A stretch of 53,099 nt of DNA from Candidatus Nomurabacteria bacterium RIFCSPHIGHO2_02_FULL_35_13 (GCA_001785515.1 MFTY01000016.1:1-53099), one strand, 5' to 3'. Numbered from the stretch's first letter, positions 1-7,327 are shown. The notes: generated from the sequence alone by a model not told the origin. A program made the numbers and translations.

Positions 1-1893
1 TAAAGTTACATCTGCTAAAGTTGTGGCAGCATCAATTGTTGTATCGCCGTCAGTTTTGAATCCGTTTAGAGTTGTCCAATTTTCAGCGGTATAGTCTCCT
101 GAAGAATATTCTGCAAGAGCGTCTATAAGAGCATCGTGAGATACTATTTTTGCAGCAGCTAAAGTTTCGGCAATTGTTTCAACCCCAGCCATTCCGACAG
201 TTGCCGTGTCTTCTGCTAGAGTTACATCTGCTAAAGTTGTGGCAGCATCAATTGCCGTGTCGCCGTCTGATTTGAATCCAGTTAGAGTTGCCCAATTTTC
301 GGTGGTGTAGTCGGTTTCCGTATATGAACCCAAAACAACTGTAAGGGCATCATGTGATACTGCTTTCGCAGTAGCAAAATCAACATTCGTTGTTGTCATT
401 GTGTCATCAATATAATAAGGATCAAAATCAACTAAACCAACAACCTTGCTGGCAATTTCTGTTGAAATTGCTGTTCCCCACCAGTTATTGGTGGCGGTAA
501 CTTCCGTTACGTCTTCATTCTTTAATACTTCTCCTGTTCCGAGGAATTTGTTCTCACTCGCAACTACAGAAGTAACACCCCCTCCAATTCTTAAACCGCG
601 AGAACCCCAGTTGTCAAATGTATTACTAGATACCGTAACATTCGATACAGTAGTATTTCCATCGTTCAAGATGAAGTCAGTAAGGAATGCAACCTGACTA
701 CCTCCTGAATAGCTAATAGCGTTATCGTTGAAGATAAGATTGGAGAGGTTGGATAATTCGCTTGACCAAATTACCGCCGACCCTCCAGAAGCGCTTGTTG
801 TGATTGTGTTGTGGCTCACTTCTGATGTCATAACATCATAGAGTTCTATTGGATTACCAAATTCTGCAATTATTGTGTTTGTATTCTCGGCACTTCCTCC
901 TATCATCCAACCAGAATGAGCTGAGCTTGAGTGGTCGGCATAAATCCCTGTCGCTTCATTGTTTACCGTAATAGTGCTTTTTACTATCGTGAGACCCGAT
1001 ACTGGAGCCAATCCATTATTAGATCCTCCAACCCAAATACCCATTGCTTTATTTCCTGTCGTCTCTACAGTAACATTATTTATTTCTAAATTATCTGCCT
1101 CCTCAACCGAGACAGCTTTATTTGGCATAACGCCTGAATTTGATGTGTTTATCTTTAAATCCTGAATTAACACACTGTCAGCCATCACAACAACACCATC
1201 TGAATCCTGCGCTGGAGTAATGATTGTTGTATCTCCTACACCAGCGATTGAGAGTGTTTCATTAACAGTCAAGCTCTCGGTATACGTCCCCGCACCAACA
1301 TTAATCGTATCGCCAGAAATTGCAACGTCGATTGCGTTTTGAATGGTTTCGTAGTAAGTAGCTCCGTTATTTATTTCTATATTAGCAGAATTTTTAGTGT
1401 TGAAGTCAACAACATGCCATGAATTAGTAGAATCTCTGAAGGCGCTTTGACCTGTTCCTGGCGCAGCTTCAATTACAGATCTATTAAAATAATCACCAAT
1501 TACAGTGCCATAAGTTACTCGATACCATAAAAGCGAGTTATTATCATAAAGCCCGATAGAATCACCGGCATTATTAAGATTAGTTCCTTCAAGCACTAAA
1601 ATTCCATGAGCAGGTATAGTTCCAGAAAGTGGTGCAACAAAATCAGACTCAACAGGAGTTGTACTGGGATTAGTTAATTCTTTAAGTGTAAAATTGCTAA
1701 CGGTAATATCAGAGTCAGTAGTATTTAGTAATTCCACCCATTCACTGCCACTTGAAGGGTCAGAAACAAATTCACTAATAACAATTTCACCATAAGATGC
1801 CTGTGCAACAGATACTGAAACAAAAAAACCGCCAATTAGAAAAAGCGCAGTGGTTAATAAAACAAAACTCTTTTTAATAAATATTTTATTCAT
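1..1893 (-). CDS. Secreted lamin-tail / beta-helix surface protein, C-terminus cut by window edge
   Basis: I read this frame by hand: ATG at 1893, open through base 1 (631 codons), so the C-terminus lies outside the window. Residues 1-28 are a signal peptide (KK start, hydrophobic stretch, VAQA-like end). About 29-130 resemble a lamin-tail domain (GEIVISEFVSDP, EWVELLN). About 170-500 form a right-handed beta-helix region: a pectate-lyase/NosD-like opening (IQNAIDVAISGDTINVGAGTY), many Asn-rich rungs, and an NNWWGTA closing motif. From about 500 on there are repeats of roughly 72 residues (SHDAL, YTTENW, IDAATTLADVTL) resembling FIVAR-type stalk repeats; they also repeat at DNA level (bases 5-110 against 221-326). 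Likely exported and surface-displayed, perhaps an adhesin; the ligand is unknown. No neighbour suggests a pathway. Confidence 0.8.
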   Translation of the reverse strand, partial: MNKIFIKKSFVLLTTALFLIGGFFVSVSVAQASYGEIVISEFVSDPSSGSEWVELLNTTDSDITVSNFTLKELTNPSTTPVESDFVAPLSGTIPAHGILVLEGTNLNNAGDSIGLYDNNSLLWYRVTYGTVIGDYFNRSVIEAAPGTGQSAFRDSTNSWHVVDFNTKNSANIEINNGATYYETIQNAIDVAISGDTINVGAGTYTESLTVNETLSIAGVGDTTIITPAQDSDGVVVMADSVLIQDLKINTSNSGVMPNKAVSVEEADNLEINNVTVETTGNKAMGIWVGGSNNGLAPVSGLTIVKSTITVNNEATGIYADHSSSAHSGWMIGGSAENTNTIIAEFGNPIELYDVMTSEVSHNTITTSASGGSAVIWSSELSNLSNLIFNDNAISYSGGSQVAFLTDFILNDGNTTVSNVTVSSNTFDNWGSRGLRIGGGVTSVVASENKFLGTGEVLKNEDVTEVTATNNWWGTAISTEIASKVVGLVDFDPYYIDDTMTTTNVDFATAKAVSHDALTVVLGSYTETDYTTENWATLTGFKSDGDTAIDAATTLADVTLAEDTATVGMAGVETIAETLAAAKIVSHDALIDALAEYSSGDYTAENWTTLNGFKTDGDTTIDAATTLADVTL

Positions 1894-2167
1894 CCCGTTT
1901 AGAAATCATACTATCCGTACATATATTTCCACATATATAAAGATAGATAATTATCGTTATTTTATAATACTTTCCCGTTTTGTAAATTTCTAACGGGACT
2001 CATATATTTTATTTTTCTACTAAATTATTAATAAAAAGGACCATAAAAAAAACACAGTCCATATACTGAAAAGATTACCTTAAACTATTAAAACGTCAAC
2101 ACAAAAGTGCATAACAGGTGAACAACTAAACCTGCGTAAAATATCACTTAAAATGAGAATAGAAACT

Positions 2168-2293
2168 TTACTTAAACCTTCTTCGAGCAGCTTTTTTAGC
2201 AAGCGTCAGTCTCTTGATTTCAAGTCGCTTTTTGGTTTTATGAGAGTGCCTTGATTTCTTTTTGGGACTAAGTGTTGTGCTTCTTTTTGCCAT
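2168..2293 (-). CDS. 41-residue very basic small protein
   Basis: A short frame, ATG 2293 to TAA 2168, encoding 41 residues with about half Lys/Arg: it begins MAKRSTTLSPKKKSRHSHK and ends AKKAARRRFK. A TATAAT sits about 35 bases upstream (2328-2333). The composition is that of a small ribosomal or RNA-binding protein, but I cannot match it to a named family. The MAK start, clean stop and upstream -10 favour a real gene over chance. It stands alone between the surface protein and the DsrE-like gene. Confidence 0.6.
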   Translation of the reverse strand: MAKRSTTLSPKKKSRHSHKTKKRLEIKRLTLAKKAARRRFK

Positions 2294-2327
2294 ATAATTT
2301 TTTATTCATTACTAATAATATATATGT

Positions 2328-2333
2328 ATTATA
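2328..2333 (-). promoter_or_regulatory. -10 box for the 41-residue basic protein
   Basis: TATAAT read on the minus strand, about 35 bases before the ATG at 2293. I see no clear -35. Confidence 0.4.
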
Positions 2334-2343
2334 ACCTATTCCT

Positions 2344-2362
2344 GCGTCCCCATTTGGGACGC
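2344..2362. repeat. Hairpin GCGTCCC / GGGACGC
   Basis: A 7-bp perfect inverted repeat with a 5-base loop, downstream of the DsrE-like gene on the minus strand. No good T-run follows, so it may be a weak terminator or a small palindromic repeat. Confidence 0.4.
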
Positions 2363-2427
2363 TGTGGGACTGGCTTTAATTGATAATTTATAGATAAATT
2401 TTGAATGTTTGGTGTAAAAGAATGAAT

Positions 2428-2754
2428 TTAACCAAATACTAAAACTTTATCCGAACTCTCAATCATTTTGAGTAAGTCAGACATTGTGGAAACTGAGCAC
2501 ACACTGCTTTCTTCCCTTCCTCGTAATTTCATACAAGAACCACAGGCGTAAATATTGCCTTTCAAATTTTTGAATTCAACTACCTTTGTAGAAACATCAA
2601 AATCTTGAGTGTCAGAAATCGTTTCTAATTCTGAACCCTCACTCATTAAAAATATTTCTGCCTGATGTCCAGCTTTAAGCGTTATAATACCAAGACGAAA
2701 CGTATTCCACACATGCTCAGGTTTATTTGATTGTAAAATGATACCAAGCTTCAT
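2428..2754 (-). CDS. DsrE-like family protein
   Basis: A 108-residue protein with a DsrE/DsrF-like alpha/beta fold signature: MKLGIILQSN start, a helix after WNTFRLGIITLKAGH, the strand AEIFLMSEG, and a Cys motif ACGSCMKLRG around residues 70-78, ending in KVLVFG. Family members handle sulfur transfer or act as small redox-linked proteins; the CxxC gives a candidate reactive thiol. It is monocistronic. A TATAAT with upstream TGA (extended -10) lies 7 bases before the ATG, so the mRNA should be leaderless. Substrate and partner are unknown; no dsr or tus genes are in view. Confidence 0.75.
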   Translation of the reverse strand: MKLGIILQSNKPEHVWNTFRLGIITLKAGHQAEIFLMSEGSELETISDTQDFDVSTKVVEFKNLKGNIYACGSCMKLRGREESSVCSVSTMSDLLKMIESSDKVLVFG

Positions 2755-2761
2755 AAAATGA

Positions 2762-2767
2762 ATTATA
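2762..2767 (-). promoter_or_regulatory. Leaderless-type -10 of DsrE-like gene
   Basis: TATAAT on the minus strand, preceded by TGA (extended -10) and followed by 7 bases and the ATG at 2754. A second overlapping TATAAT lies 10 bases further upstream. Confidence 0.6.
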
Positions 2768-2822
2768 TCAAATTATATCAAAACTCGCTGGCTCCGAACT
2801 TGGGACGATGTTCGGATAGCAG

Positions 2823-3320
2823 TTATAGAGAATAATTAAAGATTTTTATAGGTATTCCTTTTTCTTTCGCTTTATCAATGGTATATTGAGTTCCTTCAGT
2901 TTTGTTTATATGGAAAGCTATAAGTTCATCAGCTTCATATATAATTTTTTCTATCCTTCTAAAATAAGCTGGATTTTCAATAATGGTATCTTTCCCTTCT
3001 TCAAGACAACCTCTTTTCTTTACCTCTGTAAGTTGAGTTATTAATTTTTCCGTCCGTTCATAAGTCAATACTCCTTCTTTTGCCCGTTTCAAATAATGAT
3101 TTTTATATATCTCAAGCGTAGATGGAATAATTATTTTTAGACAATCTTGTCCGTAACCATTTTTCAAAGCTTCTTCAGTGGCAATATAATCTACACCTTG
3201 TGCTCCACCAGAGACAATTCCATCACCACGAGAAATAATTTTTCTAACAACTCTTTTTATATCTTCTTCAATTTGAGAGTTAGTTTTTCTCCAACCCCCA
3301 GCAATAGCAATCCATTTCAT
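2823..3320 (-). CDS. SLOG/DprA-like Rossmann nucleotide-binding protein
   Basis: A 165-residue protein. It opens MKWIAIAGGWR and has GDGIVSGGAQGVDYIATEEALK around residues 33-54, the GGxxGVD phosphate-binding loop of the DprA/LOG (SLOG) superfamily. The C-terminal half has ADELIAFHINKTEGTQYTIDKAKEKGIPI, the typical second strand-turn region. Such proteins bind nucleotides, nucleotide-derived signals or DNA. It starts only 28 bases from a divergent NYN-domain gene. The -10 TATAAT (3327-3332) is 6 bases from its ATG, so a leaderless mRNA is expected. The exact ligand cannot be read from sequence. Confidence 0.75.
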   Translation of the reverse strand: MKWIAIAGGWRKTNSQIEEDIKRVVRKIISRGDGIVSGGAQGVDYIATEEALKNGYGQDCLKIIIPSTLEIYKNHYLKRAKEGVLTYERTEKLITQLTEVKKRGCLEEGKDTIIENPAYFRRIEKIIYEADELIAFHINKTEGTQYTIDKAKEKGIPIKIFNYSL

Positions 3321-3326
3321 ATTTTA

Positions 3327-3341
3327 ATTATATGATATAAT
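3327..3341. promoter_or_regulatory. Back-to-back leaderless promoters of the SLOG and NYN genes
   Basis: Two TATAAT hexamers face outward in a 28-bp gap: minus-strand -10 at 3327-3332 (6 bases before ATG 3320) and plus-strand -10 at 3336-3341 (7 bases before ATG 3349; upstream TGA makes it an extended -10). They are 3 bp apart, so two polymerases cannot occupy them together. Any -35 contact would lie inside the opposite gene. Confidence 0.7.
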
Positions 3342-3348
3342 TTATAAA

Positions 3349-3915
3349 ATGGAAAAGAAAGAGCAAAACAACATAGCCTTTATAGATGGACAGAACTTAT
3401 TTTTTGGAACAACAAAATGTAACGATTGTGCTAAAACCCTTGGGTTGGAAATAAGAAATATAAAATTATCAGACTGCACTTGTGGTAATGCTTGGAAAGT
3501 TAATTTGGTAAAGTTTCGTATTTACCTGTCTGAAAATTATGGAGTAAAGGAGGCTTACTATGTATTAGGCTATTTAAGTGAAAAATATGAAGAATTATAT
3601 AAAGATATACAGAAAGCTGGATTTATTGTTTTATTTAAGGAACATAATGGTAAATCAAAATCAGAAAAGAAAGGTAATGTAGACACAGATATTGTTTTTG
3701 AAATAATGAAGAACTTAATTGAAAATAATAATTTTAACAAGATAGTTCTTATTTCTGGTGATGGAGATTATAAAAAATTAGTCTATTATTTGGTTGATAA
3801 AAATAAATTCTGTAAGATATTGTTTCCTAATAAAAAGTTTGCCTCCTCTTTGTATGATGCACTCGGATCAGAGTTTTTTGATTATTTAGAAAACATAAAA
3901 ACATATATAGCTTAA
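3349..3915 (+). CDS. NYN-domain (LabA/DUF88-like) protein, predicted nuclease
   Basis: A 188-residue protein with the NYN/PIN-like fold: IAFIDGQNLFFG at 9-20 gives the first acidic residue, NVDTDIVFEIMKNL near 110-123 the second acidic pair, and IVLISGDGDYKKLV near 132-145 the SGDGD motif. These acidic residues form the metal site of predicted ribonucleases in this family. A Cys cluster (KCNDC, DCTCGNAW) in the first 50 residues could bind zinc; it is not part of the usual core. It is transcribed divergently from the SLOG gene and closed by the hairpin at 3921-3961. The substrate is unknown. Confidence 0.8.
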   Translation: MEKKEQNNIAFIDGQNLFFGTTKCNDCAKTLGLEIRNIKLSDCTCGNAWKVNLVKFRIYLSENYGVKEAYYVLGYLSEKYEELYKDIQKAGFIVLFKEHNGKSKSEKKGNVDTDIVFEIMKNLIENNNFNKIVLISGDGDYKKLVYYLVDKNKFCKILFPNKKFASSLYDALGSEFFDYLENIKTYIA

Positions 3916-3970
3916 AAAAGAAAAGGGCTCCTAAGGCACTGACACCTTTCGGATCCCTTTTCGTATTGAT
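3916..3970 (-). ncRNA. Candidate short RNA ending in a bidirectional hairpin
   Basis: On the minus strand a promoter (TTGACT 4001-4006, 18-bp spacer, TACAAT 3977-3982) points into a short stretch that ends in the strong hairpin at 3921-3961 followed by CTTTTTT. The product would be only about 55 nt and mostly hairpin. The alternative is a promoter decoy with a terminator that only serves the NYN gene. Confidence 0.35.
3921..3961. terminator. Bidirectional terminator downstream of the NYN gene
   Basis: AAAAGGG...CCCTTTT arms with an inner CTCC-TAAGG / CCTTTCGGA pairing. T-runs are present on both strands: it closes the NYN gene on plus and a possible small RNA on minus. Confidence 0.7.
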
Positions 3971-3976
3971 ACCTAT

Positions 3977-4006
3977 ATTGTATTACAATTGTCTGACAAA
4001 AGTCAA
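3977..4006 (-). promoter_or_regulatory. Sigma70-type promoter of candidate short RNA
   Basis: TTGACT at 4001-4006 and TACAAT at 3977-3982 on the minus strand, 18-bp spacer. No open reading frame follows before the hairpin. Confidence 0.5.
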
Positions 4007-4101
4007 GCGTTCGTTAAAGTTTGGTGTTTTTATAATTTTTAGGTTCGAACTTGATTTGTGGTAAAAAAATTGAACCTTAGAAATTAAGGTTTATTTGCTG
4101 A

Positions 4102-4117
4102 CTCCGGGGGTAGGGAT
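4102..4117. repeat. Copy of the tRNA-Asn 3' end (16-bp direct repeat, with 4301-4316)
   Basis: CTCCGGGGGTAGGGAT occurs here and again at 4301-4316 inside the tRNA-Asn T-arm/acceptor. The 183 bp between hold the terminator, two AT-rich hairpins and another CCCGGAGCC fragment, but no gene. It may be a decayed tRNA piece or a scar of an element that used the tRNA 3' end. Confidence 0.55.
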
Positions 4118-4130
4118 ATCTCCCTCGACT

Positions 4131-4156
4131 AAATTTTTTGTCGTCACAAAAAATTT
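4131..4156. repeat. Perfect 11-bp inverted repeat
   Basis: AAATTTTTTGT, loop CGTC, ACAAAAAATTT. It lies in the gene-free 3962-4297 stretch, which otherwise holds a possible minus-strand promoter, tRNA-derived fragments and a terminator; I see no coding frame there that I trust. Confidence 0.6.
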
Positions 4157-4255
4157 GTCTGGGCACCGATTCGTGGATTTTTACTGTTGTAAAAATCACA
4201 CTCCGTCGTTCGATACCTACACGAAAGCCAAGCAGTTGGTTTTCTCCCCGGAGCC

Positions 4256-4284
4256 AAAAAAATCAAAAACCCACTTTCGTGGAC
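4256..4284 (-). terminator. Terminator after tRNA-Asn
   Basis: On the minus strand: TCCAC, GAAA tetraloop, GTGGG, then GTTTTTGATTTTTTT. The stem is short but the T-run is good, and it sits 14 bases after the encoded CCA. Confidence 0.5.
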
Positions 4285-4297
4285 TTAAGATTTTTAC

Positions 4298-4615
4298 TGG
4301 CTCCGGGGGTAGGGATCGAACCTACGACCAATCGCTTACGCTTATCCTCTTATTACTAAAAGGGACGGACTATATCATATTCATATCTTTAGATTTCTCT
4401 TCAGACTTAGAATCAAGGCGCTTCCCCTGATACATTACCAGAGTACTCCCCGAAGGGATAGTCTCTACACCTTCCCTAAAAATTTTAGGGCTTGGCTCGG
4501 GATTGTCCATAAATGGAGTTCCCCGAATTTACCTTGTTTTATTCAACCTACTTTTCAATAGGAAGCTGCAATATCTATTTTACAGGCGACCGCTCTACCG
4601 CTGAGCTACCCCGGA
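4298..4615 (-). tRNA. tRNA-Asn(GTT), interrupted by a group I intron
   Basis: 5' exon 4615-4582: acceptor TCCGGGG, D-arm GCTC-AGCGGTA-GAGC, anticodon stem GTCGC, then CTGT. 3' exon 4338-4298: TAA, GCGAT, variable TGGTC, T-arm GTAGG-TTCGATC-CCTAC, acceptor CCCCGGA, G and an encoded CCA. Joined, they give a 75-nt tRNA with loop CTGTTAA, anticodon GTT. The joined sequence looks like a normal bacterial tRNA-Asn (TCC start, GGAGCCA end). An alternative splice one register earlier (anticodon CGT, Thr) is possible from sequence alone, but fits the tRNA body less well. Confidence 0.85.
4339..4581 (-). other. Group I self-splicing intron in the tRNA-Asn anticodon
   Basis: 243 nt, no ORF. Conserved core visible on the minus strand: P4 from TCGGG with CCCGA (CAATCCCGAGCCAAG, Q-like), a P6 extension hairpin CCCTAAAA/TTTTAGGG, R-like GTGTAGAGACTA at 4470-4459, and S-like GATATAGTCC at 4376-4367, which pairs with the R side to form P7. 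The last intron base is G (omega-G) and the 5' exon ends in U, as the class requires. GCAG inside the intron can pair with CUGU of the exon as P1. Insertion lies between anticodon bases 35 and 36. Confidence 0.85.
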
Positions 4616-4710
4616 ATTTATTTATTTTAGTTAAAGAACTTTCATTATCTTAACAGAAAATAAGTAAAAAAACAAAGAAACAAAAAGCTTTTTATTAAAC
4701 TAATTTGCGG

Positions 4711-6084
4711 TTACAGTGAGAATAAAACATTTGCAATAGATTGCATGAGTGCAGATGTTGGAGACGGTGGCGGATTGAATGATCCAGGTTCTGTTTGTGG
4801 AACTGTTCCAGGTTGCGGATTAGGATTGAAATCCTGAGGTAGTATTCTTCCGCCTTGTGGCATTATTGGTTGTATTTGTCCTTGTTGTATATTTGGCGCT
4901 GGTTGAAAATTTTTACATGCTTCTGAATTATTTTGACAATAAGTTTTACATTCTTCCAAAGTTTTGCATCCGCCAGGACCTGCTTGCGGGGACATCATTT
5001 GACCGCCAGGATTTATTGTATTCGGACCAGGTTGAAATTTATTATTTTCTCCTTCCATTTCTTTCAGTTGTTCAGGCGAGATAAGTCCGTTCTCTTTGCC
5101 AAAATTGAAACAAGTCTCTTGATTTTCCGGATTTTGGCAAAAGGCATCACATTCTTCTTTTCCAGAACATCCGCCGGGACCCTTACCTCCGGTTTTTCTT
5201 GCCATCTCAGCATCTTTTTCTGACATAAATCCGGCAGCAACGGAAAACGCAATGCATTCTTCTACATGACTATCCTCTGTACAATATTTATCACACTCTT
5301 CTTTACCCTTGCAAGCAGGTGGCTTTATGCCTTTTTTTATCGCGCTTAATACTTTCTGAGATTCTTCCGCTTCTTTAGGACTCATAAACCCAGCGGCTTG
5401 CGCAAAAGTCATACATACTTCCATATTATCCGGTTGCGAGCAATAAGCATCGCATGCTTCTTTACCTTTACATGGTGGCGGAATCGCTCCTTTTTCAATT
5501 GCGGATATCATCTTTTTCGCATCTTCTAAATCTTTTCCTTTCAAAAAACCAGCTGCTTCACCGAACGCTATACAAACATTCATATTGTCTGGATTGTCGC
5601 AAAAAATATCACACTCTTTTTTGTTCTTGCAAGAAGGAGGCTTAACGCCTTTGGCAATAGCCGACTGCACCTGTTTGGCTTCTTCCAGTTCTTGAGGGGG
5701 TAAGATACCTGTTTTTTCAGCATAGGCGATACATTCATCGATATGACTTATATCGTCACAATATGCTTCACATGAATTTTTAGTGGTGCATTCACCAGGA
5801 CCTTTTGTTCCAGTATTTATAAATTTCTTTGCGTTATTGATTTCGTTTGCAGTCATTAAATTATTCTTTTCGGCAAAGGCGATACAGGACGAGGTATTGG
5901 CTGATTTGTCACAATATGTTTTGCATGCGTTTTTGTTCTGACAATTTCCAAGTTCAGCTATCGGGTATTGAATATTGGCATCGTCAACATTCGTTATCGT
6001 ATCAGCAAGCGTGACGCCAAAAATCAGACTGCTTATTAAAATTCCAAAAGTTATGATGTATGTAGATATATTTTTTGTGTTCAT
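4711..6084 (-). CDS. Secreted protein with seven Cys-rich repeats
   Basis: A 457-residue protein. Signal peptide at about 1-28 (hydrophobic ISTYIITFGILISSLIFG, then LADT). Seven tandem repeats of about 50 residues follow, each opening with C-x5-C-x2-[YF]-C-x(5-9)-C, most with [IM]AF.EAAGF and a helix rich in Lys/Glu, separated by GPG or KPP. The C-terminal 70 residues are Pro/Gln-rich. Four Cys per repeat suggests two disulfides or a metal site per unit. I have seen this type only as uncharacterised proteins of parcubacterial genomes; no function is established. The gene lies 5 bases after the small membrane protein at 6090-6320, so the two are probably co-transcribed. Confidence 0.75.
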   Translation of the reverse strand: MNTKNISTYIITFGILISSLIFGVTLADTITNVDDANIQYPIAELGNCQNKNACKTYCDKSANTSSCIAFAEKNNLMTANEINNAKKFINTGTKGPGECTTKNSCEAYCDDISHIDECIAYAEKTGILPPQELEEAKQVQSAIAKGVKPPSCKNKKECDIFCDNPDNMNVCIAFGEAAGFLKGKDLEDAKKMISAIEKGAIPPPCKGKEACDAYCSQPDNMEVCMTFAQAAGFMSPKEAEESQKVLSAIKKGIKPPACKGKEECDKYCTEDSHVEECIAFSVAAGFMSEKDAEMARKTGGKGPGGCSGKEECDAFCQNPENQETCFNFGKENGLISPEQLKEMEGENNKFQPGPNTINPGGQMMSPQAGPGGCKTLEECKTYCQNNSEACKNFQPAPNIQQGQIQPIMPQGGRILPQDFNPNPQPGTVPQTEPGSFNPPPSPTSALMQSIANVLFSL

Positions 6085-6089
6085 ATTAT

Positions 6090-6320
6090 TTATTGAAATG
6101 GGTTAGTTTTAATGGAACGAAAAGGATTTGAGACGTCGACCGGGTTAACATTTGGCTTGTTTTTCAGCGGGTTAGTACTTTCGCCCAGAGATGGTAGAAC
6201 TCCTTGATTCACATTTTCGATTGATTGAAATGGTGTTTTTGAACTCAAAAATAAGTACCCAATTACCACTATTATTATAACCAAGATAACAACAATAATA
6301 ACTATCTTTTTTTTATTCAT
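6090..6320 (-). CDS. Small single-pass membrane protein
   Basis: 76 residues: a KKK start, an uninterrupted Ile/Val membrane segment at about 5-27, then a polar tail rich in Asn/Pro with a repeated NPF-S motif. Likely anchored by its N-terminus with the tail outside. It precedes the Cys-repeat protein by 5 bases. No family recognised. Confidence 0.6.
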   Translation of the reverse strand: MNKKKIVIIVVILVIIIVVIGYLFLSSKTPFQSIENVNQGVLPSLGESTNPLKNKPNVNPVDVSNPFRSIKTNPFQ

Positions 6321-6538
6321 AGATATATTTTTTAGCTAATAATCTCTAGAACCTTTCTATTATTTTACATCTTTAGTCAATTTTTTTCAACCTACAAGGT
6401 GTCTATGGTAAATCATTTCGCAAGTCATGCTTCCAAGCGGTCAGATTGCTTTTGTATTATTTTTATATTATTATATAAACAGCTTATTAATCTTTTAGTC
6501 TAAAAATTAATAAGTTTTTATTAGTAAACAATTTTACA

Positions 6539-7282
6539 ATGGTTATGAAAAAATATTTAAAGTTTGGCTTAATAGCCTCTGTTTTTGTGGTTTTAGGATT
6601 TGTAGGCATAAATGTATTCGCACAAACATCTTCCGTTTCATCTGGCCCAGGGTCACCATCTTCAGGAAGTGTAAGTCCGATGATTCTTAACATCAGTCCA
6701 AACGGCAATGTGCTTATGCGTGGTGTAGTAGAATCTTCAAGCGCCGATTTTGTTATAGTTAAAAGCTGGGGAGGTAGCTGGAAAGTGGAAGTATCTTCTA
6801 CGACAAAAATAATGAGCACAAATCGTGCCGTTTCTGATTTGCAAACCGGAGATTTCGTCGGTGTGCTTGGAAATATTATTCAAGACGGAAGCTTTGTTGT
6901 TAAAGCTAGCATAGTTCGCGAATGGAGACAGAAAGAAAATAATAAAGACAATGATAAAGATAGTATTCCGGATGACCAAGATACAGACGATGATAATGAT
7001 GGTATCTCTGATGTAAGTGATTCAAAGCCTCGTGACCACGATAATGACAGTATTTCGGATGACCAAGATACTGATAGTGATGATGATGGTATTAGTGATG
7101 ATAAAGATTCAAAGCAAGATGACCATGATAATGACGGTTTCTCTGATTCCCAAGATGATGATGATGATAATGACAGCATACTGGATGTTAGTGACTCAAA
7201 AAAACATGACCGCGATAATGACGGCAACGACGATAAGGTTGATGATAGGGATGACAGTAGTGGTAGTGGAAGTGGAAACTAA
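6539..7282 (+). CDS. Exported DUF5666-like protein with Asp-rich TSP type-3-like repeats
   Basis: 247 residues. Signal peptide at 1-30 (KKYLKFGLIASVFVVLGFVGINVFAQ). About 57-125 look like a small beta-barrel (VLMRGVVES, VIVKSWGGSWKVEVSS, LQTGDFVGVLGNI), similar to DUF5666-type OB-like domains. From 130 on come repeats of the form DNDKDSIPDDQDTDDDNDGISD, the calcium-binding pattern of thrombospondin type 3 repeats. Very acidic C-terminus; likely extracellular. A second Met two codons in (6545) is an equally good start; there is no ribosome-binding site before either. Confidence 0.75.
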   Translation: MVMKKYLKFGLIASVFVVLGFVGINVFAQTSSVSSGPGSPSSGSVSPMILNISPNGNVLMRGVVESSSADFVIVKSWGGSWKVEVSSTTKIMSTNRAVSDLQTGDFVGVLGNIIQDGSFVVKASIVREWRQKENNKDNDKDSIPDDQDTDDDNDGISDVSDSKPRDHDNDSISDDQDTDSDDDGISDDKDSKQDDHDNDGFSDSQDDDDDNDSILDVSDSKKHDRDNDGNDDKVDDRDDSSGSGSGN

Positions 7283-7327
7283 AAAATCATAATCAGAGTT
7301 CTGAATCTACCTAATAAAATAAACTAG

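Noticed and set aside
4095-4430. Open frames of 73 and 111 residues on the plus strand
   Set aside because: They run antisense through the tRNA-Asn exons and intron; codon use is random and the tRNA/intron explains the sequence.
6880-7227. 115-residue Ser-rich frame on the minus strand
   Set aside because: It is the mirror of the Asp-rich repeats of the plus-strand gene.
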